Shown here piece by piece: positions 33,660 through 42,752 of a DNA stretch of 51,081 nucleotides (positions are counted from its first letter, which is position 1; each line of letters starts with the position of its first letter). Position numbers and translations under genes: made by a program. The notes below the pieces were generated by a model. It searched no databases, had not been told where the DNA came from, and was given only the letters and a program-made list of their open reading frames with translations. Origin of the DNA: Saprospiraceae bacterium (GTDB lineage Bacteria; Bacteroidota; Bacteroidia; Chitinophagales; Saprospiraceae); contig JAHDHU010000014.1 of NCBI GenBank assembly GCA_020631135.1, forward strand, positions 1-51,081, read 5' to 3'.

Positions 33660-34682
33660 TTAAATAAACTCACGTCTTATAGAATTTAGATCAAATTCTA
33701 AATCCTCTAAGTTTTTCGTATCCTTTTTAAATACGATTGGCCAGACAATTAAGCTAAAAACGAATCCTACCACAAACATGTAAAAAGTCGTTTTCGCATC
33801 AAAAGGACCCTTCCAAGTTTCCGCGACTGCGTATAATAAAAATGGTGTAAATACAACATAAAGCCATTTGGTATAGCTTATCCGTTTTAAGTTAAGTTCT
33901 ATTCCAGAAAGAACGTAATTGACTTTGGCCATTAAATCTTTTACTGGTGATAATTGTTCAACTTGAATTTTGGCTTTCAAATCAAAGACCTCCTTAGTGA
34001 TACCTTTCATCGCACCACGATAAATCAAAAAGAAAATAGCCAATAAAACCACAACTACGAGTCGTATCGTAAAACCAAATTGTATAAACTGCCAAATGGC
34101 TAATAATATGATTGGAAACGATAAGAGATAACTAAGCAGACCGTAATCTTTATTGAAATTTTTTTCTTTCAATTCATTTAGAATATCGGCAATTTTTTGC
34201 TTATCATCCTCTAAGTTTTCATGAGTTATTTCATCATCTTTTGCAAAAATATCTTTTGGTCGAAGCACGGCGGGGATATCATTATCTACCAAAGATCCGG
34301 CGGCTTCGTTTATCGTTTTCCTAGTATTATTGGTAGCTTCAATCGCTTTATCCGCAATAGACTGAGTACCATCTTTTACAGCATCTATAGCATCTTCAGC
34401 TAATTCTTTGGAACCCGTCACCACATCCTCTGTTATTTTCTTGGCGCCAGCCAGCAATCCACCTATGGCTGCAGCGGCGGGGATTGATGAATCTTTGTCT
34501 TCTTCAGTATTTGTCTCGGTTTTCGGTTCTCTTTCAGGCATCAATTCTTCGGATGAAGTATTGCTTTGCTCTTGATTTAGGCCGTCGTTTTCCTCCTTAA
34601 GATTTTGTTTAGTTTCTTCCCAAAGTTTTTCCAATTTCTCGGAATATTCCATTGGATTTTCTTCATCGAAGCGCTCGTCCAT
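33660..34682 (-). CDS. Unknown membrane protein with an acidic N-terminal region
   Basis: This 340-aa protein has a strongly charged, low-complexity N-terminus (residues 1-70, rich in Glu, with KLWEETKQNLKEENDGLNQE). An Ala/Gly- and Lys-rich amphipathic stretch follows (about 70-130: AGAKKITEDVVTGSKELAED, then ADKAIEATNNTRKTINEAAG), similar to late-embryogenesis or apolipoprotein-like repeats. About four membrane helices follow: LLSYLLSFPIILLAIWQFIQ, LVVVVLLAIFFLIY, LYVVFTPFLLYAVAE and FYMFVVGFVFSLIVWPIVF. A soluble helical segment lies between helices 2 and 3. I do not recognise the family. It precedes the 149-aa unknown gene. Confidence 0.75.
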   Translation of the reverse strand: MDERFDEENPMEYSEKLEKLWEETKQNLKEENDGLNQEQSNTSSEELMPEREPKTETNTEEDKDSSIPAAAAIGGLLAGAKKITEDVVTGSKELAEDAIDAVKDGTQSIADKAIEATNNTRKTINEAAGSLVDNDIPAVLRPKDIFAKDDEITHENLEDDKQKIADILNELKEKNFNKDYGLLSYLLSFPIILLAIWQFIQFGFTIRLVVVVLLAIFFLIYRGAMKGITKEVFDLKAKIQVEQLSPVKDLMAKVNYVLSGIELNLKRISYTKWLYVVFTPFLLYAVAETWKGPFDAKTTFYMFVVGFVFSLIVWPIVFKKDTKNLEDLEFDLNSIRREFI

Positions 34683-34837
34683 AATAAATTAGAATTAATT
34701 TATATATGAAGTTAGGCATATTTCGGAAAAATTGTTGGGTAGAAATCCATTCAAAAAATAAATTTCAGCTTATCAAATTTTTGATCGGTATAACTTGAAT
34801 GATTTAATCAAGAAAGATTTTATCATTTTATAGAAAC

Positions 34838-34868
34838 AAAAAAGCCTCGATAAATAAATACCGAGGCT
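34838..34868 (-). terminator. Terminator of atpDC
   Basis: AGCCTCG (34843-34849) pairs with CGAGGCT (34862-34868) across a 12-base loop. TTTTTTG follows on the minus strand. It is 24 bases past the atpC stop. Confidence 0.85.
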
Positions 34869-34891
34869 CTAATTTTTCATGTATTTCGAAA

Positions 34892-35140
34892 TTATTCTTT
34901 TACACCCTGTACCAGCAAAGAAACTTCATCGTTTAGGACTTCAATAAATCCTTTTTCGATCGTAAATTCTTTTTTGGCTCCAGCCGCATCTAAAATCCTT
35001 ACCCCTCCTTCGACTAAAGAAGAAACGATGGCAGCGTGACCTCGAAGAATTTCAAACTGTCCTGAAGTACCAGGTACTTTAACTGATTTAATCTCTCCTG
35101 AGAAGATTTCCTTTTCTGGTGTTAGTACTACTAAGTTCAT
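34892..35140 (-). CDS. atpC: ATP synthase F1 subunit epsilon (short form)
   Basis: This 82-aa protein contains only the N-terminal beta-sandwich of the epsilon subunit: MNLVVLTPEKEIFSGEIKSV, then VPGTSGQFEILRGHAAIVSS and a late FTIEKGFIEVLNDEVSLLV. The C-terminal helical hairpin that can inhibit hydrolysis in other bacteria is absent, as is usual for Bacteroidota. It forms part of the central stalk and contacts gamma and the c-ring. It starts 4 bases after the atpD stop and ends before a strong terminator, so atpDC is a two-gene operon. Confidence 0.95.
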   Translation of the reverse strand: MNLVVLTPEKEIFSGEIKSVKVPGTSGQFEILRGHAAIVSSLVEGGVRILDAAGAKKEFTIEKGFIEVLNDEVSLLVQGVKE

Positions 35141-35144
35141 ATAA

Positions 35145-36710
<1,566 letters not shown>

Positions 36711-36769
36711 TTAATACCGAGTTTATTAGCTTAGAACATATTAGAAAAAATAGATTTTTTTACTTCTTC

Positions 36770-36783
36770 GCATTCGCGAATGC
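36770..36783. repeat. GCATTCGCGAATGC palindrome between atpD and scpA
   Basis: A perfect 14-bp palindrome, also flanked on the left by TTC. The same core occurs within the OmpA-family gene at 23061-23074. Confidence 0.75.
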
Positions 36784-36827
36784 ATAAAATAAATGATCGC
36801 CGATCCGGTTTTATGGAAAATAATAAA

Positions 36828-37562
36828 CTACGTTAGGGTAAGAATAAAGTTATTTATTCCTTCGCCCTCTATCAAGCGCACCATTTGAAGGTTTAATAAA
36901 TCCATTAATGCCAAAAAAGTTACAATTGCGTGAGTTCGATTTTCTAAACCTTTAAACACGAAATCGAAGTGTGCTTTCTCTTTTTCCTTGATTCTTTGAA
37001 AGATATGTTTTTGCTGATTTTCAATCGTGTAATCAAATTTTACGATGGTATGAACGACACGATTTTTCTCTTTTTCGTATCGATCCATAACTGAAGTAAA
37101 AGCTTTGAGCAGATTAAATAGAGTTAAAGACTCTAGTTCCAAATCCACCAAAGCCTTAGTCGCAATTTGTTTTAATTCTTTTGAGATATTTCCTCTTTTC
37201 TCCTTTTTAGATCGGGCTACTTCAAGATTTTTAAATTCATCCAATACATCCTTATAACGCTTATATTCCAGAAGCATTGCAGTCAATTCTTCTCGAGGAT
37301 CTATTTCATTTCCCTCTTCGTCTACCTCTTTTCTAGGAAGGAGTAATTTGGCTTTAATGCGCATCAAAGTAGCAGCCACCAAAATAAACTCACTTGCGAC
37401 GTCTAGATTTAGTCTTTCTAAATCTTGGATATATTTTAAAAAATCATCGGTTATTTTCGATATATCGATATCATATATATCTAACTCATCTCGTTGTATA
37501 AAAAACAAGAGCAGATCAAATGGTCCTTCAAACTGTTGAATTTTTACTTTATATGAATCCAT
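36828..37562 (-). CDS. scpA: Segregation and condensation protein A
   Basis: This kleisin subunit of the SMC-ScpAB condensin-like complex bridges the SMC heads and is needed for chromosome segregation. From the ATG at 37562 it is 244 aa and starts MDSYKVKIQQFEGPFDLLLF, which contains the hallmark FEGPFDLLL. The N-terminal helical domain follows with DIYDIDISKITDDFLKYIQ and EFILVAATLMRIKAKLLLPR. The C-terminal winged helix includes FLALMDLLNLQMVRLIEGE. The frame begins three codons earlier with TTG (37571), but the internal ATG is preferred. TACATTTG at 37569-37576 on the minus strand would make the transcript leaderless. scpB lies 600 bases away on the other strand. Confidence 0.93.
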   Translation of the reverse strand: MDSYKVKIQQFEGPFDLLLFFIQRDELDIYDIDISKITDDFLKYIQDLERLNLDVASEFILVAATLMRIKAKLLLPRKEVDEEGNEIDPREELTAMLLEYKRYKDVLDEFKNLEVARSKKEKRGNISKELKQIATKALVDLELESLTLFNLLKAFTSVMDRYEKEKNRVVHTIVKFDYTIENQQKHIFQRIKEKEKAHFDFVFKGLENRTHAIVTFLALMDLLNLQMVRLIEGEGINNFILTLT

Positions 37563-37579
37563 CAAAGGCAAATGTATTG

Positions 37580-37700
37580 TTTAGATTTTAGAAGCTGGAG
37601 TTTTAGATCATTAGATTTTTAGATGATGAGACTTTTAGAATCTTAGATCGTTAGAATTCAGATTGTAAGACATTGGAATTGGAATTTGAATAAGTAATAA
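37580..37700. repeat. Degenerate TTAGA-rich intergenic stretch
   Basis: Short related words (TTTTAGA, ATTAGA, CTTAGATCG, CGTTAGAATTC) recur irregularly through an AT-rich non-coding gap. No period is fixed. Similar low-complexity intergenic drift is common in Bacteroidota. Confidence 0.4.
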
Positions 37701-37721
37701 GATAAAACATTAAAAAATTAG

Positions 37722-38075
37722 CATATCCAACAAAACTGGACATATCAAGACCCGTACCGCAGAAAATTCGAAATCGGATTATATCATGGCGATGATACAG
37801 GTCATGTGGTGGTTCATTGTAATGGAAAAATTATAATCATAGACTTTGATATAAAAGATGAAAAGCAATATTCGTTTTTTTTAGGTCCCGAACTTTTTAA
37901 TTTAAATTTTACCAAACAAGATGACGATTCATTTGTGTACTCTATTCTCAAGGACAATGATGCTCCTACTCCGTTAAATGAAGCTAGAAGAAAGTCTGAA
38001 AAAGAGGATAAACAATTAATGCTGATTGGTTTATGTGTAGTTTCTTTGATTGTTTTAATCATTTTGTTTCTGTGA
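37722..38075 (+). CDS. Unknown tail-anchored protein with an unclear start
   Basis: The first canonical start in this frame is GTG at 37806 (89 aa). However, protein-like sequence continues upstream to an in-frame TAG at 37719: NWTYQDPYRRKFEIGLYHGD, then DTGHVVVHCNGKIIII. No ATG, GTG or TTG is available there. The product would be about 117 aa: a soluble beta-rich part (FDIKDEKQYSFFLGPELFNL), a charged linker (EARRKSEKEDKQ) and a C-terminal membrane helix (LMLIGLCVVSLIVLIILFL). Either the 5' end is damaged or a rare start such as ATC at 37725 is used. The opposite-strand frame is judged a shadow. Family not recognised. Confidence 0.55.
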   Translation, partial: HIQQNWTYQDPYRRKFEIGLYHGDDTGHVVVHCNGKIIIIDFDIKDEKQYSFFLGPELFNLNFTKQDDDSFVYSILKDNDAPTPLNEARRKSEKEDKQLMLIGLCVVSLIVLIILFL

Positions 38076-38156
38076 ATGTTTTTACCCCTGTAAATAGGTC
38101 AAAAATTATTTTAATATGACTAAATATTATACATAGGCATATTTCTATAAGCTTAT

Positions 38157-38164
38157 TACATTTG
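38157..38164 (+). promoter_or_regulatory. -7 promoter box for scpB
   Basis: TACATTTG lies 15 bases before the scpB ATG, implying a very short leader. Confidence 0.55.
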
Positions 38165-38179
38165 TAGCTCAAGCAACCA

Positions 38180-38794
38180 ATGAGCAAACTCAACAACCAT
38201 ATAGAGAGTCTAATATTTGTTTCGCAATCTTCGATCAATCGAAAAGAAATCAAAAAAGCCTTGGATTCCGTGATGGAAGCAGATATCGACAAAAAAGACA
38301 TCGATAAAGGATTAGATGCCTTGCTTAAAAAGTATCAAAGCCCAGACTTTTCCTTCGAACTGGTAGAAATATCTGGAGGATTTCAATTTATGACGAAAGG
38401 AGCTTATCATAATACGATTGGTCAGTTTTTAAAGCAGACTAATGTTAAAAGACTTTCGAAAGCCGCTCTTGAAACCTTAGCGATTATTGCTTACCAACAG
38501 CCGATTGTTAAAAGTCAAATTGAGAAAATTCGTGGGGTAAGTGCGGACTACTCTGTGCAAAAGTTGTTAGAAAAAGAACTCATTCAAATTAAAGGTAGAT
38601 CGGAAGGTCCTGGCAAACCGTTGCTTTATGTTACCAGTGATAAGTTTATGGACTATTTTGGTTTACAGTCTGTAAAAGATCTTCCTAAATTAAAGGAAAT
38701 AGTTAAAGCTGATAGTGCTGTTGGGGAGGCCGCTCCAATTGAGGAAGGAGAACAAAAAACGGATGGTATCGTTATATCTTCAGAAGAAGAATAA
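38180..38794 (+). CDS. scpB: Segregation and condensation protein B
   Basis: This 204-aa protein dimerises and binds ScpA in the SMC-ScpAB complex. The N-terminus MSKLNNHIESLIFVSQSSIN matches the 'LE.ll..s..pl' start of ScpB. The two winged-helix modules are visible: SFELVEISGGFQFMTKG, then KAALETLAIIAYQQPIVKSQ and IEKIRGVSADYSVQKLLEKE, ending in GPGKPLLYVTSDKFMDYFGL. The tail is acidic. Its stop overlaps the next ATG (TAATG at 38792-38796). scpA is nearby but on the other strand, so the pair is not an operon. Confidence 0.94.
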   Translation: MSKLNNHIESLIFVSQSSINRKEIKKALDSVMEADIDKKDIDKGLDALLKKYQSPDFSFELVEISGGFQFMTKGAYHNTIGQFLKQTNVKRLSKAALETLAIIAYQQPIVKSQIEKIRGVSADYSVQKLLEKELIQIKGRSEGPGKPLLYVTSDKFMDYFGLQSVKDLPKLKEIVKADSAVGEAAPIEEGEQKTDGIVISSEEE

Positions 38795-39321
38795 TGGCTG
38801 ACTCAAATGATATAATTGTTAATCGTGTTGCTAACAGTGGCATCATCACCATAAATTTAGAAGAGCATTACCCTTCCCAAGAGATTGTCAAATTCGACCT
38901 TAAGGATTACTTGTTTAAAGAACTTATACTCAAGGAGAAAGATTTTAGAGCAGCTTTAAAAGAATACAACTGGGCTCAGCTAGAAGGTAAAGTAATACTT
39001 ATTTATTGCAGTTCAGATGCCATCATTCCCGTATGGGCTTATATGTTGGTAAGCGCTTTAGCGACGCCATATGCACACAAGGTGTGGCAAGGAACCTTTG
39101 AAGAATTTCTGAAACATCACTATGCGCAAAAATTAAGTGAAATAAATCCTAAAACATTTGAACAAAAGCGTGTGGTAATCAAAGGTTGTAGCGAAAAGCC
39201 AGTTCCTCCATTCGCGTATGCGGAAATCATCAACATACTCCAACCTTTTGTGCAAAGTGTCATGTATGGAGAACCCTGCTCTACCGTTCCGATATTCAAA
39301 CGACCAAGAAAACTAACTTAG
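38794..39321 (+). CDS. DUF2480-family protein
   Basis: This 175-aa cytoplasmic protein of unknown function is typical of Bacteroidota. It begins MADSNDIIVNRVANSGIITI and holds family-like stretches: VKFDLKDYLFKELILKEKDF, DAIIPVWAYMLVSALATPYA and VVIKGCSEKPVPPFAYAEI. It ends with YGEPCSTVPIFKRP. Conserved Cys residues in IYCSSDAI, KGCSEKP and GEPCSTVP could mark a metal or redox site, but that is inference. It is translationally coupled to scpB by a TAATG overlap, so it may be linked to chromosome processes or merely share the transcript. Confidence 0.88.
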   Translation: MADSNDIIVNRVANSGIITINLEEHYPSQEIVKFDLKDYLFKELILKEKDFRAALKEYNWAQLEGKVILIYCSSDAIIPVWAYMLVSALATPYAHKVWQGTFEEFLKHHYAQKLSEINPKTFEQKRVVIKGCSEKPVPPFAYAEIINILQPFVQSVMYGEPCSTVPIFKRPRKLT

Positions 39322-39414
39322 TAAAAATCTTTTCGTTTAACTTCTAGGCAATTTATTGACACTTTTTTTGTTTTAAATTCGCTGATCTATTCTTTCATTT
39401 TAAATAGTGTGGTT

Positions 39415-40326
39415 ATGAAAAAGGACTTCTCTTTATTCGGTCTCCTTTCAGGAGTAATGTTTTGCTTCCTATTATTTATCTCTTCGATTAGTCACACAGA
39501 GAAATCAAGTGAACTTGATGATGCGGTTTACAGTAATTTACCTCAAAACATTCGCGCTGTCAATGTAAATAAAGCATTTACACTTTGTGGAGAATTACTC
39601 CCTATGGATTTCGATGTTAGGGAACGTCTGGATCGAGAATTATTGGTTAATAGTTACTGGCAAAGCAACACCATGCTTAGTCTCAAAAGAGCAAATAGAT
39701 ACTTCCCTACGATAGAACGCATCCTCGCGGAGCATGGAATCCCAGATGACATGAAATATTTAGCAGTTGCTGAAAGTAATTTAACCAATGCAAGTTCTCC
39801 CGCTAAAGCGAAAGGAGTGTGGCAATTTATGAAACCAGCTGGTAAAGAATATGGTTTAGAAATTAATGATGAGGTTGATGAAAGATATCATTTGGAAAAA
39901 TCCACTCAAGCCGCAGCAAAATATCTTTTGTATTTAAAAAATCGATTTGGTACTTGGGTAGATGCCTCTGCTGCCTACAATGTTGGTCCAACTGCTTATA
40001 ATTCGATTAAGAAAAAACAAGGTGGAAACTATTTTGACTTAAATCTTAACTCCGAGACCGCTCGTTACGTCTTTAGATTAGTAGCCATTAAAGAGATAAT
40101 GTCTAACCCTCAAGATTTTGGATTTTACATCGAGCCAAATGAAAAATATCCACCATTGGATAATTTTTATGAGGTTGAAGTAAACGAAAGTGTAAATAGT
40201 TGGTCAGATTTTGCTAAAAATCATGGAATTAGCTACCGAGAATTGAAGATCTATAATCCATGGTTGAGGGAAAACAAGCTTACTGTAAAGAAAAACAGGT
40301 ACCTTATCAAAATTCCTCGGAAATGA
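39415..40326 (+). CDS. Lytic transglycosylase with SLT and LysM-like domains
   Basis: This protein of about 303 aa cleaves the MurNAc-GlcNAc bond of peptidoglycan. The start chosen is ATG 39415 (MKKDFSLFGLLSGVMFCFLL), two codons inside a GTG at 39409. It has a signal peptide or anchor at the N-terminus. The SLT domain (about 100-235) contains DDMKYLAVAESNLTNASSP with the catalytic Glu, KGVWQFMKPAGKEYGL and DASAAYNVGPTAYNSI. The C-terminal 60 residues form a LysM-like repeat (YEVEVNESVNSWSDFAKNHG). The layout is MltD-like. A second enzyme of the same class is at 44319-45590. Confidence 0.9.
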   Translation: MKKDFSLFGLLSGVMFCFLLFISSISHTEKSSELDDAVYSNLPQNIRAVNVNKAFTLCGELLPMDFDVRERLDRELLVNSYWQSNTMLSLKRANRYFPTIERILAEHGIPDDMKYLAVAESNLTNASSPAKAKGVWQFMKPAGKEYGLEINDEVDERYHLEKSTQAAAKYLLYLKNRFGTWVDASAAYNVGPTAYNSIKKKQGGNYFDLNLNSETARYVFRLVAIKEIMSNPQDFGFYIEPNEKYPPLDNFYEVEVNESVNSWSDFAKNHGISYRELKIYNPWLRENKLTVKKNRYLIKIPRK

Positions 40327-40376
40327 TACAACCTAAATCGTCTTTAAAACATCTTAACACTGAAAAATATTAACAA

Positions 40377-41486
40377 ATGAAAATATCAACAAAACAAAAG
40401 CCCATTTTGCTCCTGGCTGTTTTATTGATGACTTTAAATCTTTTTGGTCAAAGGGATCAAGAAATTTATAAAGTTGTTGAAGAAATGCCTAGATTTCCTG
40501 GTTGTGAACAAATGAAAGCATCCGCAAAGGTGGTAAGTGAATGTGCTAAAAAAGAAATGCTAAATTTTGTTTACTCGAACATAGTTTATCCGAAAAAAGC
40601 TAAAGAAAATAAAATCCAGGGAACAGCGGTTGTAAGTTTTGTGGTAGATAAAACTGGAAAGGTAAGAGATCCACAAATCCTTAGAGACGTTGATGGCTAT
40701 TTCGCCAAGCCTGTATTGATGATGATAGAGAAAATGCCCGATTGGATACCTGGAAAACAAAGAGGTCAAGCCGTCAATGTAGTATATACTCTTCCAGTAA
40801 AATTTAAGTTAGATATGCCTGAAGACAATAATGATGGGAATTTGTCAAAAGGAAAGGGTTCGAAAAATGAGGAAATCGTGGTGAAAGATGGTGTTTACAA
40901 AAATGCTGGGCATGCAAAAGTTTCTCCAAAATCAAAAAAGAAAAAAACAATAATTAACCCCAAACAAAAGGCAAATCCAAATTCTGAAATTGCACCCCCA
41001 CCACCTCCGCCACCACCTCCGCCACCACCACCTGCTCCAAACACTGACTTGGGTGAGGTTTATAAAGTCGTAGAGCAGATGCCTAGATTTCCTGGTTGCG
41101 AGCAAGAAGAAGGGGATAAAATGGAATTAAAAAAATGTGCAGATCAAAAGCTTCTCGAATATGTCTACAAAAATCTCAAGTACCCTAAAGAAGCAAGAGA
41201 CAATGGAATAGAAGGAATGGCAGTTCTCCAATTTATTATAGAAACGGATGGCTCTATTGGTTCTATAAAGCTTGTTAGAGATCCGGGAGCTGGGACTGGT
41301 CAAGCAGCGGTCGATGTAATAGAATCAATGAATAATATGAGTGAAAGATGGACCCCAGGTGCTCAAAGAGGTGTGCCGAAAAGAGTTTTATATACATTTC
41401 CAGTCAAATTTAAATTAGAAAGTAAAGGTCCTTCCTCAAAAAAAGGATTGAAAAAGAATATAAAGCCTAAAGATTCTAAAATGTAA
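40377..41486 (+). CDS. TonB-like protein with two duplicated TonB C-terminal domains
   Basis: This 369-aa protein has an N-terminal signal-like hydrophobic segment (about 9-24). TonB C-terminal domain 1 spans about 29-145 (IYKVVEEMPRFPGCEQ, then IQGTAVVSFVVDKTGKVRD). A Lys-rich linker with a run of 12 Pro follows (about 207-218). Domain 2 spans about 227-350 (VYKVVEQMPRFPGCEQ and IEGMAVLQFIIETDGSIGSI). Each unit has the same PGCE motif and a late YTxPVKFKL strand. Energy-transducing TonB proteins normally have one such domain after the Pro-rich linker. Two copies around the linker is an odd layout. It is probably a periplasmic protein. A strong terminator follows. Confidence 0.88.
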   Translation: MKISTKQKPILLLAVLLMTLNLFGQRDQEIYKVVEEMPRFPGCEQMKASAKVVSECAKKEMLNFVYSNIVYPKKAKENKIQGTAVVSFVVDKTGKVRDPQILRDVDGYFAKPVLMMIEKMPDWIPGKQRGQAVNVVYTLPVKFKLDMPEDNNDGNLSKGKGSKNEEIVVKDGVYKNAGHAKVSPKSKKKKTIINPKQKANPNSEIAPPPPPPPPPPPPPAPNTDLGEVYKVVEQMPRFPGCEQEEGDKMELKKCADQKLLEYVYKNLKYPKEARDNGIEGMAVLQFIIETDGSIGSIKLVRDPGAGTGQAAVDVIESMNNMSERWTPGAQRGVPKRVLYTFPVKFKLESKGPSSKKGLKKNIKPKDSKM

Positions 41487-41510
41487 TTCAATCATTTGAA
41501 TCTATAAAAA

Positions 41511-41542
41511 AGCCCTCTAGATGAATTCTAGAGGGCTTTTTT
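41511..41542 (+). terminator. Terminator of the duplicated TonB gene
   Basis: AGCCCTCTAGA (41511-41521) pairs perfectly with TCTAGAGGGCT (41527-41537), followed by TTTTT. Confidence 0.92.
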
Positions 41543-41651
41543 ATTTAGAGTACATCACTTTTAGTGCCATAATGGCATACTTGTTTTTAATAAGGTGTCT
41601 TTTTGTCAGTTATTTTTTGTCTAGTATGCCGTTTTATCATCTTTTTGGCCT

Positions 41652-41667
41652 TGGTACGCACATTGTT
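41652..41667 (+). promoter_or_regulatory. Possible sigma-54-like promoter for the hsp20 pair
   Basis: TGGTACG, four bases, then TTGTT resembles TGGCACG-N4-TTGCW with one change in each half. No TAnnTTTG box was found in this gap. Support is a motif match only. Confidence 0.35.
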
Positions 41668-41708
41668 ACCAATAAAGTGTAATTCATTAAAAAACTAAAA
41701 CAATAAAA

Positions 41709-42143
41709 ATGATACACACAAAAAAAAGAAGACCAAGCAAGCAATTATTCTTTCCTCATCTTGGAAATGTAATAAATGAAGTGATGAACACCTCTTTGGA
41801 AAACATTGTGAAAAATGCTCCACAAAGTTTTACAACTCCTTCAGTGAATGTTACTAAAAATGAAGATGCTTACGAACTGCAAATGGCTTTACCTGGATTT
41901 GACAAAAAAGAAGTATCCATAAAGATTGACAGAGGTTTCTTGACTATTGCAAGTGACCGAGAAAGCGCGAAAGAAGAAAACTTTAGACTTCGTGAGTTCA
42001 ATTTTGGAAAATTTGAAAGAAAATTTCATTTACCAAAAAATGTTGATAAAGAAAGCATTAAAGCAACATTTAAAAATGGAATTCTGCAGATTGAATTAGC
42101 CATCAAGCCTGAGGCTAAACCAAAAACAATAAGCATTAAATAA
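41709..42143 (+). CDS. Hsp20/alpha-crystallin family small heat-shock protein
   Basis: This 144-aa ATP-independent holdase forms oligomers and binds unfolding proteins. The N-terminal arm (about 1-45) is basic and starts MIHTKKRRPSKQLFFPHL. The alpha-crystallin domain (about 45-135) holds YELQMALPGFDKKEVSIKI, FRLREFNFGKFERKFHLP and the signature ATFKNGILQIELAIKPEAK. A short C-terminal extension ends KTISIK, with an I-x-I motif. It is followed after 27 bases by a paralogue, so the two are an operon and may co-assemble. Confidence 0.94.
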   Translation: MIHTKKRRPSKQLFFPHLGNVINEVMNTSLENIVKNAPQSFTTPSVNVTKNEDAYELQMALPGFDKKEVSIKIDRGFLTIASDRESAKEENFRLREFNFGKFERKFHLPKNVDKESIKATFKNGILQIELAIKPEAKPKTISIK

Positions 42144-42170
42144 TAATTTGTAACCACCAAAATTTTAAAG

Positions 42171-42593
42171 ATGAACTTAACTAAATCAAAAGAACCTTTT
42201 AATCAAATGATTGATCATTTCTTCAATTCGAGCATTTCGGATTTTCTAGGCGCAGAATTTACAAGTCAACAGCCTGCAGCCAATATTATCGAAAACGAAA
42301 CAGATTTTCAGATCCAAGTAGCAGCACCCGGATTAAGCAAAAAGGCTTTTAAACTTGAAATTATAAAAGACAAGTTGCATATAAGCTTTGAGAATAATGA
42401 GGATAAAAAAGATGAGGATAAAGTTTTTACACGAAGGGAATTCAACTTCCGTTCTTTTAAGCGAACATTTCATATTCCGGAAAACGTAGATAGAGATTCT
42501 GTCAGTGCAAGCTATAAGGAGGGTATTCTTTTCATCACTTTAGAAAAGAAAGAGAAAGAAATCGAAGTCAGCAAATCCATCAAGGTAAATTAG
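42171..42593 (+). CDS. Second Hsp20/alpha-crystallin family protein
   Basis: This 140-aa paralogue follows the preceding gene. The alpha-crystallin domain shows FQIQVAAPGLSKKAFKLEII, TRREFNFRSFKRTFHIPENV and ASYKEGILFITLEKKEKE, with a terminal VSKSIKVN I-x-V-type anchor. The N-terminal arm (MNLTKSKEPFNQMIDHFFNS) differs clearly from the first copy. The pair therefore looks like an old duplication retained as two distinct subunits rather than a recent copy. It has a strong hairpin terminator. The two genes share the putative promoter upstream of 41709. Confidence 0.94.
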   Translation: MNLTKSKEPFNQMIDHFFNSSISDFLGAEFTSQQPAANIIENETDFQIQVAAPGLSKKAFKLEIIKDKLHISFENNEDKKDEDKVFTRREFNFRSFKRTFHIPENVDRDSVSASYKEGILFITLEKKEKEIEVSKSIKVN

Positions 42594-42618
42594 AGAATTA
42601 GGGTAGATCGGTTGTCTT

Positions 42619-42656
42619 AAGCCCTCATCTCTATTGGAAATGAGGGCTTTACTTTT
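42619..42656 (+). terminator. Terminator of the hsp20 pair
   Basis: AAGCCCTCAT (42619-42628) pairs with ATGAGGGCTT (42640-42649) and is followed by TACTTTTTG. Confidence 0.8.
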
Positions 42657-42676
42657 TGTGGAGCCCATAAAAAATG

Positions 42677-42684
42677 TACATTTG
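42677..42684 (+). promoter_or_regulatory. -7 promoter box for the cold-shock-domain gene
   Basis: TACATTTG followed by CGGCGG is a strong TAnnTTTG match. It gives a leader of about 60-70 bases before the ATG at 42753. Confidence 0.6.
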
Positions 42685-42697
42685 CGGCGGATTAGTG

Positions 42698-42721
42698 AAC
42701 CTATATTGTATTATATAGGTT
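42698..42721 (+). promoter_or_regulatory. Leader hairpin of the cold-shock-domain mRNA
   Basis: AACCTATAT (42698-42706) and ATATAGGTT (42713-42721) form a perfect 9-bp stem with a 6-base loop. It lies just after the predicted transcription start and 31 bases before the ATG. No T run follows, so it is not a terminator. Confidence 0.6.
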
Positions 42722-42752
42722 AGTATTATAGACTTAATTTTTTTATTTATAT

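Noticed and set aside
37814-38062. Minus-strand 82-aa ORF opposite the unknown tail-anchored gene
   Set aside because: The plus frame has a coherent soluble-linker-membrane layout that extends upstream; the minus frame has no such organisation.
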